A stretch of DNA of 64,000 bases from Shewanella corallii (GCF_023349125.1 NZ_JAKIKT010000015.1:1-64000); one strand, 5' to 3'; shown: positions 18,750 to 28,593, counted from the first letter of the stretch. Made by a program: numbers and translations. Notes: a model not told the origin generated them from the letters alone.

Positions 18750-19799
18750 TTGTTCAGGTCGTTGTTTTGTCTGAAGGGGACTGACACCCGTAGTCGTTTT
18801 CTTGCCATTTGTGCTGCGTGCTGGGCCTTGTTGTTAATTCTGCCTGCATTGTTTGGCATCTCTCCATTATTGCTGATCCTGGCTGCGCCACTCTGTTTTG
18901 TCATCTTTGCCGCCAGCCAAAGAGCAGGCAGCAAGGCTTCGGTGTATGGTTTGGTGTTAAGCGGCCTGTATCTGCTCGCCTGGGTTTTGATGGTATTTGG
19001 TGTTGCCTCGGGTGCATTGATTACCGCTGTGGTTGCTGCCGCGCCCACTGTTTTGATTACCAGACAGACTTTAGCTGTGATTAAAGGGGCTGAGCAGGGA
19101 TATTTGGCACCGGGGAAAAATGTACCGACATCGGCTGGCCGCAGGCGTCGTGAACCTGTATTTGGTGAAGCCGGTGATGAGTATGCAGAAGATTTTACCG
19201 CCTGTGCCGATGATGCCATTGAAGATGAAGTTGATGCCGTCCGCAGAGAAAGGCCGACACCGGCAGATCCAATTGCAGAACTGAAGGCTCTGTTCGCCGC
19301 CAACCCCAGATTGCTTCCCGGCGCTGCGATAGCCGTGGCTGCCGTGATAATCCTGTCAGCGGCGGTCTCTCTCTGGCCTCAAGGTGCTGAAGAGACTCAG
19401 ATGGATGAGATCACTGTGCAGCAACCCACTGAGCCAGCTGCAGCCAGAGATGAGGTTAAGCTCCCGGATGGTTTCTCATTGGGGCTGGTGGACGGCCGAC
19501 TGGTGATGAGCTGGTTGGGTGATAAAGGTGAAGCGGGTGAGCTATGGTCTCTGGCCAGCGCCAAAGGTGATGAGCGCTGCTCCGTGCTGAAGTTCAATAA
19601 TGGCAGCGAGTATCGCCCGGTGTCAGTACTTATGACAGCTGACACTGTTACCGAAGCCTGGTTCTCTCCGCTGGATGCCAGGGCAGTTATTCAGGATGTG
19701 GCGATGCGGGGCAATGCTCAGCTGTGTGGTTACAAGTTTTCTTTAAAGGGCACTCAATCAAGATTGGAAGCCCACAGGGCTTTTGCCCCCTATCTGTAA
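18750..19799 (+). CDS. Uncharacterised membrane protein
   Basis: 349 residues, function not recognised. Four hydrophobic segments lie in residues 18-110 (for example CAACWALLLILPALFG and LYLLAWVLMVFG). A basic-acidic cytoplasmic stretch follows (RRRREP, then many Asp and Glu to residue 170), then a further membrane span near 190-208 (AAIAVAAVIILSAAVSLW). A soluble C-terminal domain of about 140 residues contains two cysteines. The first 110 residues loosely recall DUF805-type membrane proteins. The start is TTG at 18750, decided by AGGAG seven bases upstream. It may be transcribed with the following sugar-nucleotide genes (87-base gap). Confidence 0.75.
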   Translation: MFRSLFCLKGTDTRSRFLAICAACWALLLILPALFGISPLLLILAAPLCFVIFAASQRAGSKASVYGLVLSGLYLLAWVLMVFGVASGALITAVVAAAPTVLITRQTLAVIKGAEQGYLAPGKNVPTSAGRRRREPVFGEAGDEYAEDFTACADDAIEDEVDAVRRERPTPADPIAELKALFAANPRLLPGAAIAVAAVIILSAAVSLWPQGAEETQMDEITVQQPTEPAAARDEVKLPDGFSLGLVDGRLVMSWLGDKGEAGELWSLASAKGDERCSVLKFNNGSEYRPVSVLMTADTVTEAWFSPLDARAVIQDVAMRGNAQLCGYKFSLKGTQSRLEAHRAFAPYL

Positions 19800-19886
19800 A
19801 TGCTTTAAACTTCCCGCCTTAACTGAATCAACAGCCGCTTTATGCGGCTGTTGTGTTTCAACAATAAAATTAAAACGAAATTCCAA

Positions 19887-20753
19887 ATGCGCAATTCAGC
19901 AGAGCTTACTCTGGTCATTATGGCTGCCGGTATGGGCAGTCGCTTCGGCGGCGATAAACAGTTGGCCAACCTTGGCCCAAATGGCGAAACCATGTTGGAA
20001 CTGTCGCTTCAGTCTGCCTATAAGGCTGGTTTTCGCCGCAGTGTGTTGGTGATCCGTCCTGAGCTGGAATCAACCCTGTCTGCTCAGTTGGCAGAGGTGA
20101 TGCCTGCTGATTTTGACTATCACTTCTGCTATCAGAAGCTTGATGATCTGCCGGTCACTGTGGATATCAGCCACAGAAGCAAGCCCTGGGGTACAGCCCA
20201 TGCACTTTATGCCGCCCGCCATTTGGTGGAAGGGCCGCTGGCGGTGATCAACGCAGATGATTACTATGGTGACTCAGCGTTTACGGCTCTGGTGAATGGT
20301 TTGAGCGCCACGGATGACTGGCTGATGGTTGCCTACCCACTGAATCGCACTTTGTCGGAATTTGGCGGCGTTAACCGTGGTGTTTGTCAGGTGGCTGATG
20401 AGCAGCTGACCAGCGTCGCCGAATGGCTGGATATCCGCCAGGAGAGTGCTGTTCTGAAGGGCGAGCTGGATGGGCAGCGTTTGGAAATCAGCAAGGATGC
20501 ACCTGTGTCCATGACCTGTTGGGGCTTCAAAGCCAATATCTTCCCCATGTTGGAGTCGGCATTGGCAGAGTTTGCCAACACGTCCGCCCATCTTGAGAAG
20601 TCTGAGTGTTTTCTGCCAACGGTAGTGCAATCAGCCATAGATAAAGGTCAGGTTGTCAGAATTGCCGTGGCACAGGACAACTGGCTGGGTGTGACCTATC
20701 CGGAAGATGCCAGCTGGGTAAAACAAAAATTAATGGAGTTAGCCGGTGAATGA
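19887..20753 (+). CDS. Sugar-phosphate nucleotidyltransferase-like protein
   Basis: A 288-residue GT-A fold nucleotidyltransferase. The nucleotide-binding start VIMAAGMGSRFGGDKQL and the metal-binding INADDYYGD (about residue 122) are clear. I start at ATG 19887; an in-frame ATG 45 bases earlier would add residues with no family likeness. The stop overlaps the start of the next gene, a small-molecule kinase, by eight bases. Such kinase-nucleotidyltransferase pairs salvage a sugar by 1-phosphorylation and then nucleotide transfer (NahK-like and AmgK/MurU-like systems are precedents). The sugar cannot be read from sequence. Confidence 0.8.
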   Translation: MRNSAELTLVIMAAGMGSRFGGDKQLANLGPNGETMLELSLQSAYKAGFRRSVLVIRPELESTLSAQLAEVMPADFDYHFCYQKLDDLPVTVDISHRSKPWGTAHALYAARHLVEGPLAVINADDYYGDSAFTALVNGLSATDDWLMVAYPLNRTLSEFGGVNRGVCQVADEQLTSVAEWLDIRQESAVLKGELDGQRLEISKDAPVSMTCWGFKANIFPMLESALAEFANTSAHLEKSECFLPTVVQSAIDKGQVVRIAVAQDNWLGVTYPEDASWVKQKLMELAGE

Positions 20754-21825
20754 GTTTGTATGGCAGCAGGTTCTGCCTCACTTTGGAATGACCAGAGACG
20801 AAGCCAACCAGGATGCCAAAGTAGCACCACTGGGCAATGGCCATATCAATGATACCTTTCTGGTGCGTTCCGAGACCGGTGACTTTGTTCTACAGCGCCT
20901 GAACACTCAGGTATTCCCAACGCCATGGGGATTGGTGGGTAATGCTGGCATTATCAGTGAGCACCTGTGTGCCAAGCGCGACAGTGGTGACTATCAGTTG
21001 CAGGTGGTGTGCCCTCATAAATGCAGCAACCAGGAACTGGGTGTTGATTTGGGTGAGCAGGGGTTCTGGCGTGCCATCAGCTATCTGCCATACAGCCACA
21101 GCATCGAAGTGGTTGAGTCAGCTGAACAGGCAGAAGTTGCGGCGCACGCCTTCGGCCACTTTGCCCGTAGCCTGAGCGATCTGGATGCCAATCAAATCCA
21201 CGATGTTATCCCTAAATTCCATTTCCTGCCGGGCCGGATTGAAGCCCTGAGGGAGGCTGCCGAAAAGGATCCTTTGGGTCGGGTTGAAGCCTGTCGCGAG
21301 TGGGTAGAGTTTGCGCTGGGCCAGACAGGTCTGTTTGATGAGTTGCGGGAACTTGAGCCCAAACTGCCCCTGCGTATTTGTCATAATGACACCAAAATCA
21401 ATAACATGCTTTTTGATAAGCGGGATATGAGCGCGATGGCGATCATTGATCTCGACACCTGCATGAAAGGTCATCTGATGTATGACTTCGGTGATATGGT
21501 GCGTACCTTCTGTTCGCCGGAAGCTGAAGACTCAACAGCGCTGGACAAGGTGCTGGCCCGTCCTGAAATCTTCGCTGCGCTGGCGGCCGGTTACACTAAG
21601 GCTATGGGTGAAGTGCTGACCGAGGCTGAACGTCAGAGTTTGTGGCTGGGTGCCCGTATTATGCCTTTGATGATTGGGGTGCGCTTCCTGACGGATCATC
21701 TGTTGGGTGACACTTACTTCCATATTCATCGCGATAACCACAATCTGGATCGCGCGGCCAACCAGTTTAGCCTTTATCAAAGCCTGCTGAGCCAACAGGA
21801 TGTGTTGAAGCCTATGTTAGGCTAG
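20746..21825 (+). CDS. Aminoglycoside-phosphotransferase-fold sugar kinase
   Basis: A 359-residue kinase of the APH/choline kinase fold. Near the N-terminus GNGHINDTFLV is the glycine-rich loop and FVLQRLN the ATP-site lysine-equivalent position. The catalytic loop ICHNDTKINNML (about residue 210) and the metal-binding IIDLDTCMKGHLMYDFGD follow, all intact. Resemblance is to N-acetylhexosamine 1-kinases (NahK type). It starts with GTG inside the stop region of the nucleotidyltransferase gene, so the two are translationally coupled. It probably acts first, making the sugar 1-phosphate used by its partner. Confidence 0.85.
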   Translation: MNEFVWQQVLPHFGMTRDEANQDAKVAPLGNGHINDTFLVRSETGDFVLQRLNTQVFPTPWGLVGNAGIISEHLCAKRDSGDYQLQVVCPHKCSNQELGVDLGEQGFWRAISYLPYSHSIEVVESAEQAEVAAHAFGHFARSLSDLDANQIHDVIPKFHFLPGRIEALREAAEKDPLGRVEACREWVEFALGQTGLFDELRELEPKLPLRICHNDTKINNMLFDKRDMSAMAIIDLDTCMKGHLMYDFGDMVRTFCSPEAEDSTALDKVLARPEIFAALAAGYTKAMGEVLTEAERQSLWLGARIMPLMIGVRFLTDHLLGDTYFHIHRDNHNLDRAANQFSLYQSLLSQQDVLKPMLG

Positions 21826-21846
21826 CTAAAATTAGCGGTATCAATC

Positions 21847-21882
21847 AAAAAGCCCCGCAGGTATTGCCTGCGGGGCTTTTTT
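21847..21882. terminator. Strong bidirectional terminator
   Basis: AAAAAGCCCCGCAGG pairs with CCTGCGGGGCTTTTTT. It ends both the kinase gene on the plus strand and the long APE operon on the minus strand. Confidence 0.93.
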
Positions 21883-21899
21883 GTCTTTGACTATTCGGG

Positions 21900-23132
21900 T
21901 TAATCAGCCAGTTTTTTGAAGATCAATGAGGTATTGATACCGCCGAAGGCAAAGTTATTACTCATAATGCAGTCGGTTTGCAGTTCACGGCCTTCACCAC
22001 GGATATAGTCTAGATTGCCGCAACGTTCGTCGATATTGTTGAGGTTCAATGTGGGGTGGAACCAACCGGTGTGCATCATCTCCAGTGACAACCATGCCTC
22101 AATGGCTCCACAGGCGCCCAGGGTATGGCCCAGGTAGCTCTTGAGTGAACTGATAGGGGCATTGTTGCCAAAGATATTGGCGGTGGCATTACTCTCGGCA
22201 ATATCGCCTTTTTCTGTGGCTGTGCCATGGGCGGATACATAGCCAATCTCAGAGGGGGCAACCTGAGCCTGTTTCAGTGCCATCTCCATACAGATCTGCA
22301 TGGTTTCCATTTGAGGCTGAGTCACATGGGCTGCATCACAGTTGCTGGCATAGCCGATGATCTCTGCATAGATTTTTGCACCCCGGGCTTTGGCGTGCTC
22401 GTACTCTTCCAGAATCAGGCTTCCCGCACCTTCGCCAATGACCAGGCCGTCTCTTTCCGTGTCCCATGGACTGGGTGTAGTACCCGGTTTTTCGTTTTTC
22501 AGGCTGGTGGCAAACAGGGTGTCGAATACCGCAGATTCTGTTGGGCACAGCTCCTCTGCGCCGCCAGCAACCATCACGGTTTGATAGCCGTGTTTAATGG
22601 CCTCATAGGCGTAACCAATGGCCTGGCTACCCGAGGTGCAGGCGCTGCTGGTGGGAATAACCCGACCTTTCAGACCGAAGAACAGGCCGACGTTTACCGC
22701 CGTGGTATGAGGCATCATCTGCACATAAGTGGTGGCAGTAATGGCACTGGTTGTTTTGTCGTTGAGCATGACACCAAATGCGCCAATAGCGGGAGTACTG
22801 CCTGTGGAGGAACCGTAGGCAATCCCTGTTTCACCATTGGTCAGTACCGGATTTCCCATCAGGCCCGACTGCTCCAGCGCCTGCTCGGTCGCCAGCGTCG
22901 ACAGTTGAGAGACACGGCCCATGGAGCGAATCTTCTTACGGGTGTAATGGGCTGGCAGAGAGAAGTTCTCGATCGGTGCGGCGAGTTTGGTATTCAGGCC
23001 GTCATATTGCTCATAGCTTTCCATGTAGCGGACAGCGTTTTCACAGGCTCGCAAACGGGGCTCGATATCGGCCCAGCTGTTCCCGAATGCAGTGACCCCT
23101 GACATACCTGTGACGACGACACGACGACTCAT
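21900..23132 (-). CDS. Beta-ketoacyl-ACP synthase, APE cluster (ApeO-like)
   Basis: A 410-residue condensing enzyme of the FabF type, with the active-site cysteine in SSACTSGSQA (about residue 165) and the two catalytic histidines in SAHGTATEKGD and KSYLGHTLGA. It should extend the polyene chain with malonyl-ACP, in partnership with the chain-length factor at 36528-37241. It is the last gene of the operon and overlaps the upstream reductase by four bases. The first residues MSRRVVVTGMSGVTAFGNSW are typical of this family. Confidence 0.92.
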   Translation of the reverse strand: MSRRVVVTGMSGVTAFGNSWADIEPRLRACENAVRYMESYEQYDGLNTKLAAPIENFSLPAHYTRKKIRSMGRVSQLSTLATEQALEQSGLMGNPVLTNGETGIAYGSSTGSTPAIGAFGVMLNDKTTSAITATTYVQMMPHTTAVNVGLFFGLKGRVIPTSSACTSGSQAIGYAYEAIKHGYQTVMVAGGAEELCPTESAVFDTLFATSLKNEKPGTTPSPWDTERDGLVIGEGAGSLILEEYEHAKARGAKIYAEIIGYASNCDAAHVTQPQMETMQICMEMALKQAQVAPSEIGYVSAHGTATEKGDIAESNATANIFGNNAPISSLKSYLGHTLGACGAIEAWLSLEMMHTGWFHPTLNLNNIDERCGNLDYIRGEGRELQTDCIMSNNFAFGGINTSLIFKKLAD

Positions 23133-23860
23133 ACCAAACCTCCGTTGATGGATATAACCTGACGGGTGACATAGGCTGCCACATCTGACATCAAATAACT
23201 AACCAGACCAGCAACCTCTTGCGGTTCACCCATACGACGCAGGGGAACCAGAGGCAGAGCGTGTTCTTTCACATGCTCATCGACCATACCTGTGTCGATA
23301 AGCCCGGGGGCAACGCAGTTAACGGTAATTTTACGCTTGGCCAACTCAAGTGCCAGCGACTTGGTAGCGCCAATCACACCGGCTTTTGCGGCGCTGTAAT
23401 TGGTTTGTCCACGGTTACCGGCAATCCCGGATACCGAGGCCAGGGTCACTATGCGACCGCCTTTACGAAGCTGGATCATCGGCATTACACAGGGGTGCAG
23501 CACGTTATAGAAACTGTCCAGGTTGGTATGCACCACGCCATCCCACTCTTCGCCCGTCATTGCCGGGAAGGCGGTGTCTTTGGTCAGGCCTGCATTGTTG
23601 ACCACGCCATAGTAGGCACCATTTTCGCCGATGTCAGCTTCCAGTCTAGCCTTACATTGCTCACGGTCAGCTATATCAAACTGCAGCAGATTTGCATCAC
23701 CACCTAATTCACGAATACTGGCCTGAGTCGCTTCTGCACCGGCTTTGTCACCCATATAGTGAACCGTGATATGAAAGCCATCTTTGGCCAACTGAATCGC
23801 GATGGCTTTACCTATGCCTTTGCTGGCTCCGGTAACCAGAATTCGACGTGCGCTGCTCAT
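23129..23860 (-). CDS. 3-ketoacyl-ACP reductase, APE cluster (FabG/ApeQ-like)
   Basis: A 243-residue short-chain dehydrogenase. It has the NADPH motif TGASKGIGKAIA, NNAG, and the catalytic YSAAK with an upstream Ser in LASVSG. It reduces each 3-ketoacyl-ACP to the 3-hydroxy form during polyene elongation. It overlaps both neighbours by four bases, so it is translationally coupled to the dehydratase and to the ketosynthase. Confidence 0.93.
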   Translation of the reverse strand: MSSARRILVTGASKGIGKAIAIQLAKDGFHITVHYMGDKAGAEATQASIRELGGDANLLQFDIADREQCKARLEADIGENGAYYGVVNNAGLTKDTAFPAMTGEEWDGVVHTNLDSFYNVLHPCVMPMIQLRKGGRIVTLASVSGIAGNRGQTNYSAAKAGVIGATKSLALELAKRKITVNCVAPGLIDTGMVDEHVKEHALPLVPLRRMGEPQEVAGLVSYLMSDVAAYVTRQVISINGGLV

Positions 23861-24339
23861 TTTCTCGCCTCTCTTGTCTCTTGCATTGCTTTGAGTTTTT
23901 CTTCTGAGGGTACGTAGGCATTAAGCTGACTGCTGGCCAGCACCTTGCCGTTATTTTCTATGCGACAACTGAATACCGCCATGCCATTGTCTTCCATCAG
24001 GCGTTCCGCTTTGATATCCAGCAGCTGCCCCTGGGTAAATGCCTGAACCTCACTTTGATAACGGCGGCTGCCGAGCAAAAAGCCGATAGGTGGTTGCTCA
24101 CCTTGCTGTCGGGCACGAAAACCTGACCAGGTGGCAACGGTTTGCGCCATCAGCTCTATCCCCACCCAGCCGGGAATGGATCTGGAATCGGCATCAAAAA
24201 AGGTGTGCGATGGGGTGACTTCCAACTGGCAGTAAACATGCTCTTCACCGGCATCAAGCACCCTGTCTATCAATATCATGGGGGCTTGATGGGGTAGTAG
24301 TTCAGCCACGGGTGGCATCTTGTGGGAATACTCAGTCAT
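23857..24339 (-). CDS. Hotdog-fold 3-hydroxyacyl-ACP dehydratase (ApeP-like)
   Basis: About 160 residues, a single hotdog domain. LLPHQAPMILIDRV is the family start and GWVGIELMAQTVATWSG is the central helix. It dehydrates the 3-hydroxyacyl-ACP to give the conjugated double bonds. ATG at 24339 (MTEYSHK) is preferred. A TTG 12 bases upstream is possible but lacks a better ribosome site. It overlaps the ketosynthase stop at 24332. Confidence 0.88.
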   Translation of the reverse strand: MTEYSHKMPPVAELLPHQAPMILIDRVLDAGEEHVYCQLEVTPSHTFFDADSRSIPGWVGIELMAQTVATWSGFRARQQGEQPPIGFLLGSRRYQSEVQAFTQGQLLDIKAERLMEDNGMAVFSCRIENNGKVLASSQLNAYVPSEEKLKAMQETREARK

Positions 24340-25543
24340 TGGGATATCCAAAAATCAGGCTGATATTATTGCCACCAAAGGCAAAAGAGTTACTTAAAAT
24401 TGCTGGCTTTGACAGCTTTTGACCATCTGACACCAGAGTGATATCAGCAATATCGTCACCAACTGGCCCCCTCAGGTTCTGTTTGGGCAATGTCAGGTCA
24501 TGCTGTAGCAGATGCCAACAGATAGCGGCTTCAGTGGCGCTGGCCGCGCCCAGGGTATGACCTGTCAGCTGCTTGGTGGAACTTACCGGAACGCTGGCAC
24601 CAAACAGTCGGGCAATGGCCTTGGACTCCATGGTGTCATTGAGTGGCGTAGCCGTGCCGTGAGCATTGATATACCCGATATCAGAGGGCCCCAATCCGGC
24701 ATCATCCAGCGCCTTTTGCATTGCTTCAAAGGCGCCTTTTCCTTCTGGCTCAGGTGCTGATATGTGGTGCGCATCGGAACTGTCACCCGCTCCCAGTAAC
24801 TGCAACGGCCTGTCGCTGTCATCCCTGCTTTGGGTGAGCAGCATAAAGGCAGCGGCCTCACCGATATTGATACCGTTTCGCTGTGCCTCAAACGGGCGAC
24901 ACAGTTCTGTGGACAGGGCTTCCAGTCCGTTAAAACCGTTCAGGGTGAGACGGCACAGGGTATCGCAACCACCGACAATGACAGCATCAGCCATTCCGGA
25001 TCGCAGCAGGTTACGGGCAGATAAAAATACCCTGCCACTGGATGAGCAGGCAGTGGAGACAGTGTAAGACGGCCCGCTTGCCCCGGTGGCGTCAGCCACA
25101 AAATCATTCAGATTGACCAACTCCTGGCGGTAATAGTGATAGCCATGTGGAAACTCGCCCTGTTCCAGATAGTGAACAAATGCCTGCTCACCATCAGAAA
25201 TTCCTGAGGTGCTGGTTCCCACCACAGCGGCGACACGGGCTGCGCCATATTTGTTGATGGCATTGGTGATCAATGGCTGCAACTGACTCAACGCAGACCA
25301 GGCCAGCTGATTATTACGGGTATGAAAGTGTGGGTTGTCAGCTTCAATCTCAGGCAGGGGATCACTAATCCGCCCAACTACTGTGGGTCTGCCGTTATTG
25401 AGTATTTCAGCCTCATGGGTCATGGCTGGATTGATGCCAGTTGCCAGACAGGCGTGTATCTCTTTATCGGTTTTGCCCATGGCCGAGTGGAAGCCACAAC
25501 CATGGATATAGATGACATGTTTGTTCAGCATCTTATGCGTCAT
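24332..25543 (-). CDS. Second beta-ketoacyl-ACP synthase, APE cluster (ApeR-like)
   Basis: A 403-residue condensing enzyme with the Cys of STACSSSGRV (about residue 180) and the histidines of NAHGTATPLND and QLTGHTLGAASA, so the Cys-His-His triad is complete. In characterised APE systems the second synthase handles starter or alternative condensations. A good AAAGGAT ribosome site precedes the ATG at 25543. It overlaps the DUF3261 gene by 11 bases. Confidence 0.9.
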   Translation of the reverse strand: MTHKMLNKHVIYIHGCGFHSAMGKTDKEIHACLATGINPAMTHEAEILNNGRPTVVGRISDPLPEIEADNPHFHTRNNQLAWSALSQLQPLITNAINKYGAARVAAVVGTSTSGISDGEQAFVHYLEQGEFPHGYHYYRQELVNLNDFVADATGASGPSYTVSTACSSSGRVFLSARNLLRSGMADAVIVGGCDTLCRLTLNGFNGLEALSTELCRPFEAQRNGINIGEAAAFMLLTQSRDDSDRPLQLLGAGDSSDAHHISAPEPEGKGAFEAMQKALDDAGLGPSDIGYINAHGTATPLNDTMESKAIARLFGASVPVSSTKQLTGHTLGAASATEAAICWHLLQHDLTLPKQNLRGPVGDDIADITLVSDGQKLSKPAILSNSFAFGGNNISLIFGYPND

Positions 25544-26159
25544 TATCCTTTCCCTGGCTCAGAGTTTTGATGGTTATTTGCAGCCCAAGCTGTTTGTCCC
25601 TGAACACTATCGGGCCTGCCAGTTTCTCTGTTCTGCTGTATTCAATCTCAATTTGAGGTTGGCCATTGCTATCCAGTAACTCTCTGGTCAGTCCGTGCTG
25701 GACCAGTCTCCAATTCACTGAGGCCAGCTCGGTTTCCCAGGCTTTCAGAGGCCAGAGGGTCAACATCAGGTTAAGTGCCACCTGCTCGGGTTCAGGCAGT
25801 GTGGTACCCAGACCCGGCATCACGGCAGTAGTGATCTGTCCCTTTTCATAGGTCAGGCTGAGAATACGACTGCCCCAGGAGGAAAAGCCTGCTAAAGCCA
25901 GCTTCTCAGGGGTGACTTCAAGTTGCACTGGCAAGGTACGGGACTGCTGTTTGCCATCCTGTTGCCAACTGACAGTGATCAGTTGAGAAGCCGTCAGTGT
26001 GCCACCGTAAGAGGCGGGAGAGGGCAGAGCCACAAAAGTGTCTGCAGCCAGTCGCACCTTATTGCCATCATCACTCGGTTTTGGCGATAAACTGCAGCCA
26101 CTGAGCCACAGAAGTGCCAGCAACAGCAGGCTTTTGCAGAAAGCGGCAAAGTTAAGCAC
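25533..26159 (-). CDS. DUF3261 lipoprotein, APE cluster
   Basis: A 208-residue lipoprotein with signal ending LLWLSGCSLS (lipid on Cys22). DUF3261 lipoproteins are regular members of APE clusters, where they are thought to help move or anchor the pigment at the outer membrane. It starts with GTG at 26159, supported by AAGGAGAG just upstream, inside the end of the MMPL exporter gene (eight-base overlap). Confidence 0.85.
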   Translation of the reverse strand: MLNFAAFCKSLLLLALLWLSGCSLSPKPSDDGNKVRLAADTFVALPSPASYGGTLTASQLITVSWQQDGKQQSRTLPVQLEVTPEKLALAGFSSWGSRILSLTYEKGQITTAVMPGLGTTLPEPEQVALNLMLTLWPLKAWETELASVNWRLVQHGLTRELLDSNGQPQIEIEYSRTEKLAGPIVFRDKQLGLQITIKTLSQGKDNDA

Positions 26160-28593
26160 CTTCTCTCCTTGTCGATAAGTTCTTCATGGACACAGGTGCC
26201 AGGAACCAGGCCACTATAATACCCGTCAGCACTGTGATGCCAAAACTATGGATAGCCATGGTATGGCTCAGTGCCAGCAGGCCAAATGACAGTAGAGTGG
26301 TCGCGGCGGACAAACTGATTGCCAACAGGGTACTCTGACGGGCGGGTGTGGCCTGGGAAGCTGAACCCGCCAGCTCTTTATGACGACTCTGCTCGGCGAA
26401 AAACAGGCTGTAATCTATGCCGATCCCCAGGATCAGAATCACCGCCAGCAGGTTAAACAGGTTCAGCGGCAGACCGGTAAGGTTGGTCACCGCCAGTCCG
26501 GCCACTGAGGCAACGACCGTGGGCAGAATAACCCAGCAAGCCTGACGCCAGCCAAAGCGAACAGTCAGCAAGCCGTATATCAGTCCAAATGCCAGTAACA
26601 GCAGTTCAGTCACCCTGATTCGGTATTCTCCAAACAGCGAGGAGATTTCATCGGCTTTATCCAGAAAGCTGATATCCCCATTGTTTGCCGCCAGTGCTTT
26701 TATGGCCCTTGCATCATTCACTCCACTGAGCAGCACTACCGAGGCAAACTTTCCTGCGCTGTCCTCTCCCAGTTCTTGCTCCCCCAACCAAAGGAAGCGC
26801 AGTGCGTCTGAAGCCGGAGAGGCCAGAAATTCAGTCAGGGTCAGAGGGGCGAACTGCTCAGGTGCAACCGGCGCTTGTTTCATTCCCAGAGTCGCTGCCA
26901 GTTTGTCTCCCTGAGAGCGGTAAAGTTGGGTAATCAACTCAAAGTTCAGCTTTTGTTGAACCTCCGCAGGCACGTAGGTTCCCAGACTGGTAAAACTGGT
27001 CAGCTTGCCTTCGGCTTTCAGCCCCTGCAGTTGATGATCTGTTTGCGACAGTGCCGTTAGCAACGCCTGCTCTGATCGGGCTCTCAGTAGCAGCATCTGT
27101 TGAGTGCTGCCCATGCCGGTTACCGCTTTAATCTCAGCTTCCTGGGTCTGAAGCCCTTCAGGCAGAGCCTGGAGCTGACGGATGTCATCATCATAGTGAA
27201 CATGGTAAAGCCCGAATAACGCCGCCAGCAGTATTGCCGAAGGCAGCAGATATCTCAGCCCGGGCTTTTGCCAAAAGGCCAGGGCTGCATTCAATAGCCT
27301 GAGCTGGGGCAGTGGCGCATCGTGCACTTTTGACGCCGCCAACAGAGGGTACCAGCACACTACAGTCAGGTAAGCGCCGGTCAGCCCTATGGCAGAGAAG
27401 AGTGCCAACTGCTGCAACCCCGGGAAGGGCGCGACCAACATACTCAGATAACCTACCAGGCTGGTGATTAGGCCAAGAGTAATGGCAGCGAAGATATGTT
27501 TAAGGCCTGCAACAGGGTTCCAGCGACTGCCAGCCGCTAATCTATCGGTGAGATAGTGGAAAGCGTAGTCGATGGACACACCGATAAGGCTGGCACCAAA
27601 CACCAGGCTGAACAGATGCACCTTACCAAAAATCAGCAGACATGCCGCCAGCGCACACAACAAACCGCTGCCGATGGAGACCAGCGCCAGGGTCATCGGC
27701 AACGCAGAGCGGTATACGATCAGCAGCAGCAGGATCACCCCCAGCAAAGAGCCCAGGCCTATTGTGCTGATCTCATCTTTAGCGCTTTGGGTACCAAAAG
27801 CAGCGTAGAAAAGCACGCCGGTATGCAGCACCTGTGCCTGCTGACCATTAAAGTCGGTATGGGCAATTGTCTGTTCCAGTAAGGTCAGTTCAGGCAAACG
27901 AGCCTGCAGCGACGGCGAATAGGGGGAGCCAGACAGCCGGGCGGTGATCAACACATAGCTGTGTGCCTGGCCATCAGGCGCTGTTTGTCTGGAGATCAAA
28001 AAGCCATTATCGAGGCGGAATTGGCCGGCTTGTTGCCCCAAAGACTGCAGATAATCGCGGAACAATAAAAAAGGATCGTTGCTCAGCTCGTTGGCCGTGA
28101 CCCCTGAAAAAGGATTGTAGACCGACTGCACCACTTTTTGAGTCTGAGTCGCCGGTTGGCTGCTCAGCCTTTGTTGTTGCTCTGGCGTCAGCAGGCTAAA
28201 TCTGTGGGGATAGAAGAGTTTGCCCCAGGCCTGCTGCTGGGTTTCAGTGATTTTTCCCTGAATATCCGTGAGCCAGTCTAGGCTTGTGAGTTGCTCACTG
28301 AACTGGCTTGCAGCTTTGACTGCAGTGGCGTCATCAGGGGCTTTAACCAGAAACAGCAATTTGTCTTCCATCGCACCAGCTATTTGCTCAAAGGCTTTCT
28401 GGGCGAGGGGATCCTGTTGGTTTTGTGGCAGCAGTTTTAGAATATTGGTCTCAATGGGCGATTGCCCCTGACCGGATATCAGGGGCATAAATCTGACTGC
28501 CAGTACGGCAATGGCGAGCAGCAAACAAGCCAGCCAGATAACGGCTGCCAGCCTGGATGCTTTGCCGTGATGCAGCTCAGAGGGCAAAGACAC
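26152..28593 (-). CDS. MMPL/RND-family exporter, APE cluster
   Basis: An 813-residue inner-membrane transporter with two RND-type halves. A first span near residues 15-35 is followed by a periplasmic loop of about 220 residues, a five-span block (for example LGVILLLLIVYRSALPMTLALV), a second periplasmic loop, and a second block (for example LLAVILILGIGIDYSLFFAEQ). The charged GIGIDYSLFF and VSIDYAFHYL segments are the proton-relay positions of this family. It probably exports the aryl polyene lipid across the inner membrane, with the LolA-like and DUF3261 proteins. GTG start at 28593. Confidence 0.9.
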   Translation of the reverse strand: MSLPSELHHGKASRLAAVIWLACLLLAIAVLAVRFMPLISGQGQSPIETNILKLLPQNQQDPLAQKAFEQIAGAMEDKLLFLVKAPDDATAVKAASQFSEQLTSLDWLTDIQGKITETQQQAWGKLFYPHRFSLLTPEQQQRLSSQPATQTQKVVQSVYNPFSGVTANELSNDPFLLFRDYLQSLGQQAGQFRLDNGFLISRQTAPDGQAHSYVLITARLSGSPYSPSLQARLPELTLLEQTIAHTDFNGQQAQVLHTGVLFYAAFGTQSAKDEISTIGLGSLLGVILLLLIVYRSALPMTLALVSIGSGLLCALAACLLIFGKVHLFSLVFGASLIGVSIDYAFHYLTDRLAAGSRWNPVAGLKHIFAAITLGLITSLVGYLSMLVAPFPGLQQLALFSAIGLTGAYLTVVCWYPLLAASKVHDAPLPQLRLLNAALAFWQKPGLRYLLPSAILLAALFGLYHVHYDDDIRQLQALPEGLQTQEAEIKAVTGMGSTQQMLLLRARSEQALLTALSQTDHQLQGLKAEGKLTSFTSLGTYVPAEVQQKLNFELITQLYRSQGDKLAATLGMKQAPVAPEQFAPLTLTEFLASPASDALRFLWLGEQELGEDSAGKFASVVLLSGVNDARAIKALAANNGDISFLDKADEISSLFGEYRIRVTELLLLAFGLIYGLLTVRFGWRQACWVILPTVVASVAGLAVTNLTGLPLNLFNLLAVILILGIGIDYSLFFAEQSRHKELAGSASQATPARQSTLLAISLSAATTLLSFGLLALSHTMAIHSFGITVLTGIIVAWFLAPVSMKNLSTRREGA

